Part shown: positions 24,129 to 31,849 of the stretch, in pieces | How the letters are laid out: each line of letters opens with the position of its first letter | Numbering within the stretch: position 1 is the first letter of the stretch | Assembly (NCBI GenBank): GCA_903935335.1 | Contig: CAIZRG010000037.1 | Span: forward strand, 1 to 34,173 | Direction of reading: 5' to 3' | Length of the DNA: 34,173 bases | Source of the DNA: Oligoflexia bacterium | GTDB taxonomy: Bacteria; Bdellovibrionota; UBA1018 | Program-made: the position numbers and the translations under genes | The notes under the pieces: generated by a model | Seen by the model: the letters and a program-made list of their open reading frames with translations, nothing else | Database searches by the model: none | Told to the model about the DNA's origin: nothing

Positions 24129-24768
24129 GCCTAGTACTCAGTTTGAAGAAGCTGCTGGCTATCCTGATGGGAGGGTGGCTGGCTCAGATGAAGTAGGACG
24201 AGGCTGTTTGGCTGGTCCTGTTGTGGCTGCTACTGTTATTTTGCCGTTGAGGATTGATTTGAGTAAAAATCCTTGGCTCAGTGAAATTCGAGATAGCAAG
24301 CAGATTCGTCATGAAGTTCGAGAGCGTCTGGCTCCTTTGATTTGTGAGTGGGCTTTATCCTTCGCACTTGGGGTTGCCAGTGTTGAGGAAATTGATTCTT
24401 TAAATATTTTTCATGCTTCTCATTTAGCTATGACCAGGTCAATTCAAGCTTTAAGGGTAAAGCCTCAGCACGTCTTAGTGGATGGGAAGTTTTTACCTAA
24501 AGATCTTTTGATACCATCAACTGCTGTGATTCAGGGGGATCAGAAGTGTCTGAGTATTGCTGCAGCGTCCATTGTGGCAAAGGTCTGGAGAGATCGGTTG
24601 ATGATAGACTTGGAGAAGAATTTTCCTGGTTACGGCTTTGCTCAGCATAAGGGTTATCCAACTTCAGCTCACACAGAAGCATTAAAAAAATTAGGAGTTT
24701 CCCCTCTTCATCGTCGCTCGTTTGGTGGTGTTGCGCGGCTTTTACGGGGTGAGCTTCTTACTGATTAA
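24091..24768 (+). CDS. rnhB: Ribonuclease HII
   Basis: Cuts RNA in RNA-DNA hybrids and at single ribonucleotides in [20 protein letters not shown] at 31-47 contains D33 and E34 of the DEDD metal site; D131 (LVDGKF) and D168 (KVWRD) complete it. The [14 protein letters not shown] block (178-191) is also typical. There is no ATG in the right place: TTG 24091 is the first start in frame, TTG 24103 and GTG 24175 are alternatives, and GTG would cut too close to the active site. The gene overlaps rplS, implying coupled translation, and its last 11 bp overlap the convergent STAS gene. Confidence 0.93.
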   Translation: MKEKLKLKPPLGRPSTQFEEAAGYPDGRVAGSDEVGRGCLAGPVVAATVILPLRIDLSKNPWLSEIRDSKQIRHEVRERLAPLICEWALSFALGVASVEEIDSLNIFHASHLAMTRSIQALRVKPQHVLVDGKFLPKDLLIPSTAVIQGDQKCLSIAAASIVAKVWRDRLMIDLEKNFPGYGFAQHKGYPTSAHTEALKKLGVSPLHRRSFGGVARLLRGELLTD

Positions 24769-25114
24769 AGCTTTTTCGTGCTCGGTCTTCGGTGTCATAG
24801 ATCTCAAAAAGATCTGCTTCATCAAAGGCTTTAATGATTTTTTTAAATTCACTTTTTACATGACAGTATCGCGGTTTAGTTGGGGAATTGGCATTGAATT
24901 CTTTTAAAGTTTGTACAAACGAAGAAATTCCACTAGAACCTACAAATTCTAGTTTTTCTAGATTAAATATGATTTTAGCTGGGGAGATTGTATCAGGTGT
25001 GTGTTGAACGAGTTTTGAAAGATTTTCTCTCAATGGAAGATACGTTTCAAAATCGAGTCTCCCGTTCATTTTAACAATGATTGTATCTCCATTTTTTTTA
25101 ATTTCAGTTTTCAT
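24758..25114 (-). CDS. STAS-domain protein, anti-sigma-factor antagonist type
   Basis: A 118-residue SpoIIAA-like STAS protein. The core at 10-70 has the VKMNGRLDFET beta-strand (14-24) and IIFNLEKLEFVGSSGISSFV (48-67); the phosphorylatable serine is S60 or S61 in VGSSGI. Such proteins are switched by kinases and phosphatases and control a sigma factor or other partner. The usual kinase (RsbW/SpoIIAB type) is absent from the window. GGGGGAGAG before ATG 25114 sets the start; a start 18 bp further upstream is weaker. It is divergent from yraN across 146 bp and converges on rnhB with an 11-bp overlap. Confidence 0.84.
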   Translation of the reverse strand: MKTEIKKNGDTIIVKMNGRLDFETYLPLRENLSKLVQHTPDTISPAKIIFNLEKLEFVGSSGISSFVQTLKEFNANSPTKPRYCHVKSEFKKIIKAFDEADLFEIYDTEDRARKSFNQ

Positions 25115-25260
25115 GGAATCTCTCCCCCTCAATAACAGTATCTAGGAAAAAAAGACTGAGGCCAATAGGAAAAATTTTCTAATTCTATGATCAAAAGGAA
25201 TACTTCCTGCATCCTAAAAAATATAAAAAAAAGGTCAATTCAAACCCTCGTGGATATTCA

Positions 25261-25662
25261 ATGAAAAGAGATAAAAAAAAGACCTATTGGAATTCATATC
25301 AAATTGGAAAATGGGCTGAATGGGAAGCCGAACGGTGGTTTTTAGGTCAGAGAGCAGCCACTCTCTTATATCGGAATTATCGATTTTGGGGAGGGGAGAT
25401 TGATCTTATTTTTGAAGAGCGTCTTGATCCAGTGGAGAAGGAAGGTTTAGAAATCGTTTTTTTAGAGGTCCGAGTGCGTTCTCAAACAGGATGGGTAGGA
25501 GCCCTTGAGTCCATCAGCGATAAAAAAAAACGTTGTTTAAAACGAACTATTCATCATTTTTTACGTCAATATGAAGGAAAAGCCCAAAGTCTGAGAGTTG
25601 ATCTGTTGGGTTGGGATGGAAGTCGATGGGAGCATTATCAAAATCTTTGGATTCTTGACTAA
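25261..25662 (+). CDS. yraN: YraN family (UPF0102) endonuclease-like protein
   Basis: A 133-residue protein with the restriction-endonuclease-like fold of the UPF0102 family, often found by rnhB and rsmI as here. NYRFWGGEIDLIF (39-51) carries E46 and D48; FLEVRVRSQ (67-75) carries E69. In most members the next key residue is lysine (EVK); here it is R71, which may weaken a nuclease site. Function in the family is not well proven; roles in DNA uptake or repair have been proposed. It is followed by rsmI after 48 bp. The ATG is weakly supported by GTGGA upstream. Confidence 0.86.
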   Translation: MKRDKKKTYWNSYQIGKWAEWEAERWFLGQRAATLLYRNYRFWGGEIDLIFEERLDPVEKEGLEIVFLEVRVRSQTGWVGALESISDKKKRCLKRTIHHFLRQYEGKAQSLRVDLLGWDGSRWEHYQNLWILD

Positions 25663-25710
25663 AATATACATACCCAGATTTAACCTTTTGTGAGAAGTTT
25701 TTGAGAAAAA

Positions 25711-26664
25711 ATGAATCATTCTGAAGTAGATCCGTCGTATAATGCTCAAGCTAACTCTCAAATTTTGTCGTCTGGGCTTTGGGTAGTTGCCACTCCCATT
25801 GGAAATCTTGGGGATTTGACTCCTCGGGCTAAGCTCGCTCTTCAAAATGCAGATATCATTTTGTGTGAGGATACGCGGCGTACGGCTATTCTTATGTCGG
25901 CTTTAGGGATGAGTTATTTTCGCAAAAAATTACTACGAATGGATGCTTATACTCCGGTTCAGCGTCTGAAGGGCTGGATTGAAGAGCTTCAAAAGGGAAG
26001 AAATTTTGCACTTGTTACTGATGCTGGAACTCCTGGTATTAGTGATCCGGGGTCTCTGCTTGTGGCTCAAGCTAGAGAGGCAGGAGTACGTGTGACGCCG
26101 TTTCCAGGAGTATCAGCGGTTTTAACTCTTCTTTCAGTGGCAGGATTCCAAGAGACAGAGTTTATTTTTTGTGGATTTTTCCCAAGAAAAGAAAAAGATC
26201 AGCAAAAGCAGATCAGAAGATTTTTATCAAGAACTATGCCTTCGGTTGTGGTTTGGTTCGAAAGTCCAAATAGAATTTTAAATTCAATTCGAATCATTCA
26301 AAAAATAGTTCCACAAGCTCAGATAGTGGTTGGTAAAGAGCTCACGAAAATTCATGAAAATTTTTTTAGTGGGTTTGCTGATCAGGTTCTAGTTCAGGTT
26401 GAACAGGTGATCTTATCCAAAGGGGCTATCGGAGAATGGTGTTTTGTTGTGAATTTTCCTAGGTTACAAGAGTCCGAGAGTGATCTTTTGCTGCAAAAGT
26501 CAGAAGTAGATTCTTGGGTTTTTGTTTTGGAGTGTTTATTAGATGGGGGGGTCTCACTGCCAGTTGCTGTGAAGCAAGTGAGCCAAAAATTTGTCGTATC
26601 CAAGAACAGCGTGTATCGTGAGGCTCTTGCCATTTCTGCTAAAAAAAACAAAGAAGGGGGTTGA
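25711..26664 (+). CDS. rsmI: 16S rRNA (cytidine1402-2'-O)-methyltransferase
   Basis: Methylates C1402 in the decoding centre of 16S rRNA. It belongs to the tetrapyrrole methylase fold: LWVVATPIGNLGDLTPRA (23-40), CEDTRRT (52-58), VTDAGTPGISDPG (102-114), FPGVSAVLTLLSVAGF near 131-146 and the FVVNFPR end of the core. At 317 residues it has the usual C-terminal helical tail (SLPVAVKQVSQKFVVSKNSVYREAL region). It is 48 bp after yraN. A strong promoter-like TTGACC overlaps its TGA stop, so the accD transcript seems to begin just past this gene. Confidence 0.94.
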   Translation: MNHSEVDPSYNAQANSQILSSGLWVVATPIGNLGDLTPRAKLALQNADIILCEDTRRTAILMSALGMSYFRKKLLRMDAYTPVQRLKGWIEELQKGRNFALVTDAGTPGISDPGSLLVAQAREAGVRVTPFPGVSAVLTLLSVAGFQETEFIFCGFFPRKEKDQQKQIRRFLSRTMPSVVVWFESPNRILNSIRIIQKIVPQAQIVVGKELTKIHENFFSGFADQVLVQVEQVILSKGAIGEWCFVVNFPRLQESESDLLLQKSEVDSWVFVLECLLDGGVSLPVAVKQVSQKFVVSKNSVYREALAISAKKNKEGG

Positions 26665-26688
26665 CCCGTTTTGGAATCGTCTTACACT
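26661..26688 (+). promoter_or_regulatory. Sigma70-type promoter for accD
   Basis: TTGACC at 26661-26666 and TACACT at 26683-26688 are separated by 16 bp, close to the consensus. The -35 overlaps the rsmI stop codon. Transcription would start near 26695, leaving a leader of about 145 nt before accD. Confidence 0.55.
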
Positions 26689-26697
26689 TAGAAGTGT
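26684..26697. promoter_or_regulatory. ACACTT-AG-AAGTGT dyad over the -10 and start site
   Basis: A perfect 6-bp inverted repeat around AG covers most of the -10 box and the likely start of transcription. This is a classical place for a repressor of the accD promoter. The regulator is unknown. Confidence 0.45.
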
Positions 26698-26839
26698 GGT
26701 TGTGGAAAGAATCCATGGATGGATTCCTGGAGATCAATGTGGGCCTCAGAGAAGTTAGGATGACTTAACTCTGGGGCATTTTCAATCTTTGATTTAGCTG
26801 CTTGCCTCAAAGTCAATACCCTGTTAAGTTTTTGGCTTC
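26695..26839 (+). ncRNA. Structured 5' leader of accD, candidate regulatory RNA
   Basis: About 145 nt with no gene. It holds an 18-bp dyad at 26709-26726 (GAATCCAT, GG, ATGGATTC) and a 13-bp hairpin: 26743-26751 pairs with 26769-26777, 26752-26755 pairs with 26763-26766, a two-base AA bulge, loop TAGGATG. A second copy of the 5' strand, GCCTCAAAG at 26804-26812 against GCCTCAGAG at 26743-26751, could pair with the same CTCTGGGGC (26769-26777) with one mismatch. That gives two exclusive folds. No T-run follows and accD has no clear Shine-Dalgarno. It matches no riboswitch class I know; a separate small RNA is possible. Confidence 0.4.
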
Positions 26840-27718
26840 ATGTCTTGGTTTGATGATTTAAAGACTCCAAAAATAAAGACTCAAGTTTCTCAGAGGACTT
26901 CGAAGGTACCTGAGGGGCTGTGGGTGAAGTGTGTTCAGTGTGGAGAGATTCTTCAGACTAAAGTTCTGAAAGATCACTTCCAAGTTTGTCCGGAGTGTTC
27001 TCATCACTTTCGAATGACAGCGGCAGAGAGGATTACTAGTTTAACAGACGAGGGGGGGTTTGATGAGTACTCAGAAGATTTGGCTTCGACAGATCCTCTA
27101 GAATTTGATGATCTTAAGCCTTATAAAGCTCGTTTAAGATCTGCTGCAACTGTCACAGGATTGAAAGATGCTTTTGTTGCCGGTCGAGCTCGACTTGGGG
27201 GGTTGCCCTATCATCTGGGTGTGTTTGAATTTAAGTTTATGGGTGGAAGTATGGGGGTCGTAGTAGGTGAAAAAATTACAAGAATTTTTCAGTGCGCGAT
27301 AGAAGATCGGCTTCCTGCTGTTGTGGTTTCTGCTTCAGGGGGTGCTCGGATGCAAGAGGGGATTTTATCTCTCATGCAAATGGCAAAAACGACAGCTTTA
27401 ATTAGCCGACTCAGGGATGAAGGAATTCCTTATATTTCAGTATTATCGGATCCAACAACAGGAGGGGTGGCAGCATCGTTTGCGATGCTAGGAGATGTTA
27501 TTCTGGCTGAGCCAGATGCTTTAATTGGGTTTGCTGGGCCTCGAGTGATTGAGCAGACAATTCGGCAATCTTTACCTCCTGGATTTCAGAGGAGTGAATT
27601 TCTATTTAAGCATGGCTTTGTTGATCGCATTGTTCCACGCAAAGATCTTGCTCAGGAACTTCGCCACTGGATGTGGCGTTTGGGGCGACAGACATGCCGT
27701 TTCCCAGGTCAACTCTAA
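26840..27718 (+). CDS. accD: Acetyl-CoA carboxylase carboxyltransferase beta subunit
   Basis: Zinc-ribbon subunit that, with AccA, moves CO2 from biotin to acetyl-CoA to make malonyl-CoA for fatty acid synthesis. The four zinc cysteines are C31, C34, C50 and C53. The SASGGARMQEGILSLMQMAK block and the TTGGVAASFAMLGD stretch form the crotonase-like active site. MSWFDDL is the usual AccD opening, which fixes the start although no ribosome site is seen. At 292 residues it is full length. It is preceded by its own promoter and leader, and lptD begins 25 bp before its stop, linking fatty acid supply with LPS export. Confidence 0.95.
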   Translation: MSWFDDLKTPKIKTQVSQRTSKVPEGLWVKCVQCGEILQTKVLKDHFQVCPECSHHFRMTAAERITSLTDEGGFDEYSEDLASTDPLEFDDLKPYKARLRSAATVTGLKDAFVAGRARLGGLPYHLGVFEFKFMGGSMGVVVGEKITRIFQCAIEDRLPAVVVSASGGARMQEGILSLMQMAKTTALISRLRDEGIPYISVLSDPTTGGVAASFAMLGDVILAEPDALIGFAGPRVIEQTIRQSLPPGFQRSEFLFKHGFVDRIVPRKDLAQELRHWMWRLGRQTCRFPGQL

Positions 27719-30063
27719 GTTTTATAAAAAAAGAATGGGCTGTTTTCTTGGGGGCATTTTTAGGTCTTTTTTGCTCTCATTTTATTCAGGCTGGGACTCA
27801 AAACCAGTCCATTCATTTTTCAGGGGATAAACAAGTCTGGGATCGTAAAGCGAATCGAGTTGAGCTTTTTGGTCATGCAGCGGTCAATCAAATGGGCGAA
27901 ACACTCAAAGCAGACTATATTTTGCTCGATTTAAATTCAAGAACTCTTCATGCTCAAGGCCACTGTATCTACATTTTGTCAGAATTGGCTGTTTGGGGAG
28001 AAGAGATGGATTTTAATCTCGATACTCGAACTGGAACTGTTTTTCGGGGTCGGGTTTCAAATGACTTATTTACCCTTAGAAGTGAAAAACTTCATAAAGT
28101 CGGACCTGGAAGGTTTCTGAGTCATTGGGTAGAATATACGACTTGTCGTGATTGTTCTGCCAGTTGGACTTTTCAGGCAGAAGACGTGGATATGACGGTC
28201 GATGGATATGCTTATTTCTCAAATGTTTTTACACGGATTAAGGATGCACCCGCTTTTTGGTTACCTTATTTAGTTCTTCCTATTAAAACTCACCGGCAAA
28301 CAGGGTTTCTTTTCCCTTCTTTTTCTTCAAATACTTTAAATGGTGCTACTTTTCTTTTTCCTTTCTTTTGGGCGATGAATCGAAGTGCTGACATGACATT
28401 GGGTTTAGGGGAGTATACTTTGAAAGGTCACCGCTTTGAATGGGAAGGAAGATATGCTCTTTCTGATCAGAATTCTGCTAAGGCGAACGCTTTTTATCTG
28501 ACTGATAGAACATTTTACCAAAATAGGTGGGCTTTTGATCTTACTCAGAGGCAGATTCTGCCATTTGGAGTAGAGGAGAAGCTTCAGTTAGGGGAACTCA
28601 GTGATAATTTTTATCCTTTTCATTTTAGCAACGATTTGAAAAGAGCAAAAGGTGAACCTTATTTAATGTCTCACTTAAGTTTCTCTAAAAGTGACTCTGA
28701 AGTGAGTGCTTTTGTTAATTTTCAAAGAAATCGGAATTTGTTGAACTCTACCCCGAGTGACCCTCAAGCCAGGGAAACTCAATTTGATCCCCGTACTGTA
28801 CAGGCTTTTCCAACAGTTATGGTGACTACCCGTGATAAATTTTTTGGAGATACTCCTTTTCTTATGGGGATGACTTTAGGGCTTACAAATTTTACTAGAA
28901 CTGCAGGAGTTTTTGATTATGATGCTTCCAGTGTGAGTTTGGGCCAGATGCCTCCTCCAGGATTACCTTATCGAGCGGGGATTGATCCGTTGCGTGAAGC
29001 CACTCGAGTATCATTAACACCTAACTTATATACGACCCTACGGCCTTTCGATGTGATGTCTGTTGTTCCTTCGCTTCAGTATCGGCAGTATTTTTATAAT
29101 TTTAGTCAGCAAGTCCCTAATTTGAATCGTGGATATCTTTTAATGCAAGTTGATCTCAGTACTCAAATAGAGAAAATTTACGAATTCCCTGAGGATCGGT
29201 CTATTTCTAAAGCTAAGCATCTGATTCGGCCTTTGTTTACTTATTCTTATATTCCAAAAGCAACTCTTCGGGAAGAGTCACAGCACCCCTTTGTACAGCA
29301 AATTAAACAAACAGGGAGACCGACTTTTACGCCTGGTTATAATTTTGATAATCATGATATAGTTCCATACACTTATCAGCAGTCCAGTGCTAACTATTTT
29401 ATTCCTTTAGGACATTCCTTGGCTTATGGATTTTCAACTCAATGGATTCAGCGTTTAGGAGATCCTACCCTCGAATTTCCTGTTTATCGTCATTCTCTCG
29501 AATTTAATGCAGGACAGGCTGTCAATTTTTTAGAATTGACTGATCCAGTAGAGCCTACAAATTCACATGTTTTTACGCGTTTATTTTCAAATTTAAATTT
29601 AAACTATGATCACTTAATTTCAGGTTCGACTTATTATTATTATCCAGACATTTACCCTAGTACTTCAAGACATTCTTTTTCTACTTATATTACTTATTTG
29701 ATTGAGCGGTCTTTACGTCAGAGGATATTGAGTTATGAACGAAGTGTTACGTTGGGTTACTCTTTTAGTAAAATCAATAGTTCTACATCTAATTTGAGAG
29801 GATCTTTTAACTTCTCGTTATCCGATTACTTCTTGCCAACAGGGTTTGTTTCATATGGTTTTGAGCCTAAACCCAGCCGTCTTTTTGAAGCAGGGCTTGG
29901 ACTTTCTGTTCAAAGTCCTGCAAGATGTTGGAAAATGACAGTGGGAGAAAAATATAATTCTGCAACAGGGATGACTTTTGAATTTGATCTTGCTCTCAAT
30001 CTTACGGGGGGGGGATTTGGTGGAATTACTGACTTAACTCATCAAACTATAGCAACTCCTTAA
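27694..30063 (+). CDS. lptD: LPS-assembly outer membrane protein LptD
   Basis: A 789-residue protein that places LPS in the outer leaflet together with LptE. A signal peptide (about 1-33) is followed by the OstA/LptA-like jellyroll at about 37-140, then the beta-barrel. The conserved PAFWLPYLVLPIKTHRQTGF (186-205) marks the start of the barrel. Cysteines C151 and C154 (TCRDCSASW) could form a disulfide. The C-terminus ends THQTIATP without the usual terminal aromatic. I chose ATG 27694; a GTG at 27673 is also in frame. It overlaps accD by 25 bp, so the two genes are likely coupled. Partner lptE is at 11.3 kb. Confidence 0.92.
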   Translation: MPFPRSTLSFIKKEWAVFLGAFLGLFCSHFIQAGTQNQSIHFSGDKQVWDRKANRVELFGHAAVNQMGETLKADYILLDLNSRTLHAQGHCIYILSELAVWGEEMDFNLDTRTGTVFRGRVSNDLFTLRSEKLHKVGPGRFLSHWVEYTTCRDCSASWTFQAEDVDMTVDGYAYFSNVFTRIKDAPAFWLPYLVLPIKTHRQTGFLFPSFSSNTLNGATFLFPFFWAMNRSADMTLGLGEYTLKGHRFEWEGRYALSDQNSAKANAFYLTDRTFYQNRWAFDLTQRQILPFGVEEKLQLGELSDNFYPFHFSNDLKRAKGEPYLMSHLSFSKSDSEVSAFVNFQRNRNLLNSTPSDPQARETQFDPRTVQAFPTVMVTTRDKFFGDTPFLMGMTLGLTNFTRTAGVFDYDASSVSLGQMPPPGLPYRAGIDPLREATRVSLTPNLYTTLRPFDVMSVVPSLQYRQYFYNFSQQVPNLNRGYLLMQVDLSTQIEKIYEFPEDRSISKAKHLIRPLFTYSYIPKATLREESQHPFVQQIKQTGRPTFTPGYNFDNHDIVPYTYQQSSANYFIPLGHSLAYGFSTQWIQRLGDPTLEFPVYRHSLEFNAGQAVNFLELTDPVEPTNSHVFTRLFSNLNLNYDHLISGSTYYYYPDIYPSTSRHSFSTYITYLIERSLRQRILSYERSVTLGYSFSKINSSTSNLRGSFNFSLSDYFLPTGFVSYGFEPKPSRLFEAGLGLSVQSPARCWKMTVGEKYNSATGMTFEFDLALNLTGGGFGGITDLTHQTIATP

Positions 30064-30136
30064 CTTAAATCTCATGATTGTGTGGTAGAGTCAAATGAGG
30101 ACTATAACAATCTACTGAAATTAAAGAAGAGAGTTT

Positions 30137-30895
30137 ATGCGAATTTTACTTTCAAATGATGACGGTGTACATGCCATGGGACTTCGAGCTATGCACAAAG
30201 AGCTCAAGAAATTTGGAGATGTATGGGTGGTGGCCCCTTTAGAGGAAAAGAGTACAACAGGCCATTCTCTAACGATTCATAAACCTTTGAGGATTATTAC
30301 GATTAAGTCCCAATTCTACGGGGTTAGTGGAAGTCCTGCTGATTGTGTTTATATAGGAATTCGACAGGTACTGGGTAAATTGCCGGACTTGGTGATTTCA
30401 GGAATTAACCGTGGAGCTAATTTGGGTCAAGATATCTATTATTCGGGTACAGTTTCTGCTGCTAGAGAAGCTTGTATTTTGGGGATTCCTTCAATGGCCG
30501 TCAGTCTTTCGGTCGATTTTAAGAAATCTAAGCCGGAAAATGAATTACATTATGCAACTGCTGCAAAGATTGCAGTTCAGGTGTTGAAAAAATATAAGAA
30601 GTTTTCATTTCCATTGCATACTTTGCTGAATTTGAATGTTCCTGATAGTCCACTTGCGCAGGTGAAGGGGATTCAATTAGTTCGACAAGGGTTTCGATTT
30701 TATAGTGGGGGTATTCTTCGGCGGAAAGATCATCGAGGAAAAGATTATTATTGGGTAGGTGGGCGATACAAAGGGTTTAAAAATGAAGCAGAGACAGATT
30801 GTGTTGCTGTGGAAAAAGGATTTGCTTCTTTAACTCCTTTGAAGCTTGATACCACCGATTTAGACTGTCTTCACAAGATGATGGAAAAGGGGTAG
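30137..30895 (+). CDS. surE: 5'/3'-nucleotidase SurE
   Basis: Metal-dependent phosphatase acting on nucleoside monophosphates, a survival protein. RILLSNDDG at 2-10 gives D8 and D9, S39 lies in EEKSTTGHS, and N91 in GINRGAN is the remaining metal ligand. The SGTVSAAREA block (103-112) is also standard. At 252 residues it is normal. GAAGAGAG lies before the ATG. The 73 bp after lptD may contain its own promoter (TATAAC near 30104), but the -35 is weak. The next gene is the M23 lipoprotein; the usual pcm gene between surE and nlpD is missing. Confidence 0.95.
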   Translation: MRILLSNDDGVHAMGLRAMHKELKKFGDVWVVAPLEEKSTTGHSLTIHKPLRIITIKSQFYGVSGSPADCVYIGIRQVLGKLPDLVISGINRGANLGQDIYYSGTVSAAREACILGIPSMAVSLSVDFKKSKPENELHYATAAKIAVQVLKKYKKFSFPLHTLLNLNVPDSPLAQVKGIQLVRQGFRFYSGGILRRKDHRGKDYYWVGGRYKGFKNEAETDCVAVEKGFASLTPLKLDTTDLDCLHKMMEKG

Positions 30896-30914
30896 TAGAA
30901 GATAAGAGAACTCA

Positions 30915-31601
30915 ATGACTCGTTGTTTACTTTCTTTTCTTTTCATGATCACAGCTTTAGGTTGTGCTACTAGCCGGCCGGTTTCCAATAATCGGAGGGG
31001 TTTCTTTGATCGTAAAAAATCGTGGGTAGTACAAAGTCAAAGGGAAAAATCAGTTTTGCCTTGGGGTGGTTCTAAAAACAGAAAAGATCAAAAAATTGAG
31101 CAATCACGAGGAGAACTTTCTCAGGAAACAGTCTCAGACCTAAATGAATTAGGTTTAAAGTGGCCGCTTCATTCCGTTTTTATCACTTCGTCTTTTGGAA
31201 AGAGGGGTAAAGATTTTCATGAAGGGATTGATTTGAGAGCGCCTCATGGAACTCCTGTTTTTGCTGCTCAAACGGGTGAAGTGCTTTATGCAGGGACTAG
31301 AATTCGAGGTTATGGCAAGCTCATTGTGTTGAGACATCCTTCCAAAATTGCAACCATTTATGCTCATAATTCTTCTCTTTTGGTCCGTCGAGGGCAGCGG
31401 GTTCATCGTGGACAACAAATAGCGATTTCAGGTAATACCGGACGTTCCAGTGGCCCTCATCTCCATTTTGAGGTTCGCCGTGGATTGAGTCCTCTAGATC
31501 CAACTCCTTACCTGCCTAAGTTAGTTCAAACCCTAAAGCCTCAATATGGTTTTAATAAGAGGTGGAGTTTTTCTGAAAAGAAAAGGTTAGCTAAACAGTA
31601 G
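30915..31601 (+). CDS. NlpD-like M23 (LytM) peptidase lipoprotein
   Basis: A 228-residue lipoprotein with signal peptide 1-16 and lipobox ALGC (C17). After a basic, probably disordered linker (25-75) comes an M23/LytM domain at about 82-205. Zinc ligands H102 and D106 (HEGID) and H184 (in GPHLHFE) are present, and H151 (YAHN) and H182 are at catalytic positions, so it may be an active peptidoglycan endopeptidase rather than only an activator like E. coli NlpD. There is no LysM domain, unlike typical NlpD. The surE neighbour supports an NlpD relation. It ends the accD-lptD-surE run; rpoS does not follow. Confidence 0.87.
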   Translation: MTRCLLSFLFMITALGCATSRPVSNNRRGFFDRKKSWVVQSQREKSVLPWGGSKNRKDQKIEQSRGELSQETVSDLNELGLKWPLHSVFITSSFGKRGKDFHEGIDLRAPHGTPVFAAQTGEVLYAGTRIRGYGKLIVLRHPSKIATIYAHNSSLLVRRGQRVHRGQQIAISGNTGRSSGPHLHFEVRRGLSPLDPTPYLPKLVQTLKPQYGFNKRWSFSEKKRLAKQ

Positions 31602-31654
31602 GTTGTCTTTTTCGTGACGAGCTCTCTCTAGATTCAGTAAATTTCAGTCCAGAG

Positions 31655-31683
31655 TTGTCCTCCCCTAAAAATTGCTGTATTAT
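31655..31683 (+). promoter_or_regulatory. Promoter of tRNA-Arg
   Basis: TTGTCC at 31655-31660 and TATTAT at 31678-31683 are exactly 17 bp apart, a good sigma70 match, 24 bp before the tRNA 5' end. Transcription would begin near 31690. The gap 31602-31654 between the M23 gene and this promoter shows nothing else. Confidence 0.6.
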
Positions 31684-31707
31684 CCAACTTTTACTTTCTT
31701 CTGATTT

Positions 31708-31782
31708 GGAGCCGTAGTTAAATGGATATAACGGCTGTTTCCTAAACAGCTATTACAGGTTCGATTCCTGTCGGTTCCACCA
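31708..31782 (+). tRNA. tRNA-Arg (anticodon CCU)
   Basis: A full 75-nt cloverleaf. The acceptor GGAGCCG pairs with CGGTTCC (one G-U pair). The D stem is GTTA/TAAC with GG in the loop, the anticodon stem GCTGT/ACAGC holds loop TTCCTAA with anticodon CCT at 31741-31743, and the T stem is ACAGG/CCTGT with loop TTCGATT. Discriminator A and an encoded CCA end are present. It reads AGG codons. It is a single gene with its own promoter. Confidence 0.95.
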
Positions 31783-31831
31783 TTAGAGCGGGCAATCGCT
31801 GAAGAATCCCTCCATGAAGAGACCCAAGTCC

Positions 31832-31849
31832 ATGAGTTTTCAAACTCAT
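31832..31849. terminator. Hairpin at the SulP gene 3' end, weak terminator candidate
   Basis: ATGAGTT at 31832-31838 pairs with AACTCAT at 31843-31849 around TTCA. It overlaps the stop codon of the SulP gene and lies 50 bp beyond the tRNA. It lacks GC pairs and a T-run on either strand, so termination is uncertain. Confidence 0.25.

Noticed and set aside
25196..25208. AGGAA-TAC-TTCCT dyad between the STAS gene and yraN
   Set aside because: Only 5 bp per arm and no repeat or promoter geometry to support a function.
26665..26839. RNase P RNA, 6S RNA or 4.5S RNA between rsmI and accD
   Set aside because: rnpB adjoins rsmI in some bacteria, but 175 bp is too short and the conserved rnpB blocks are absent; 6S terminal pairing and the 4.5S GGAAG motif are not seen.
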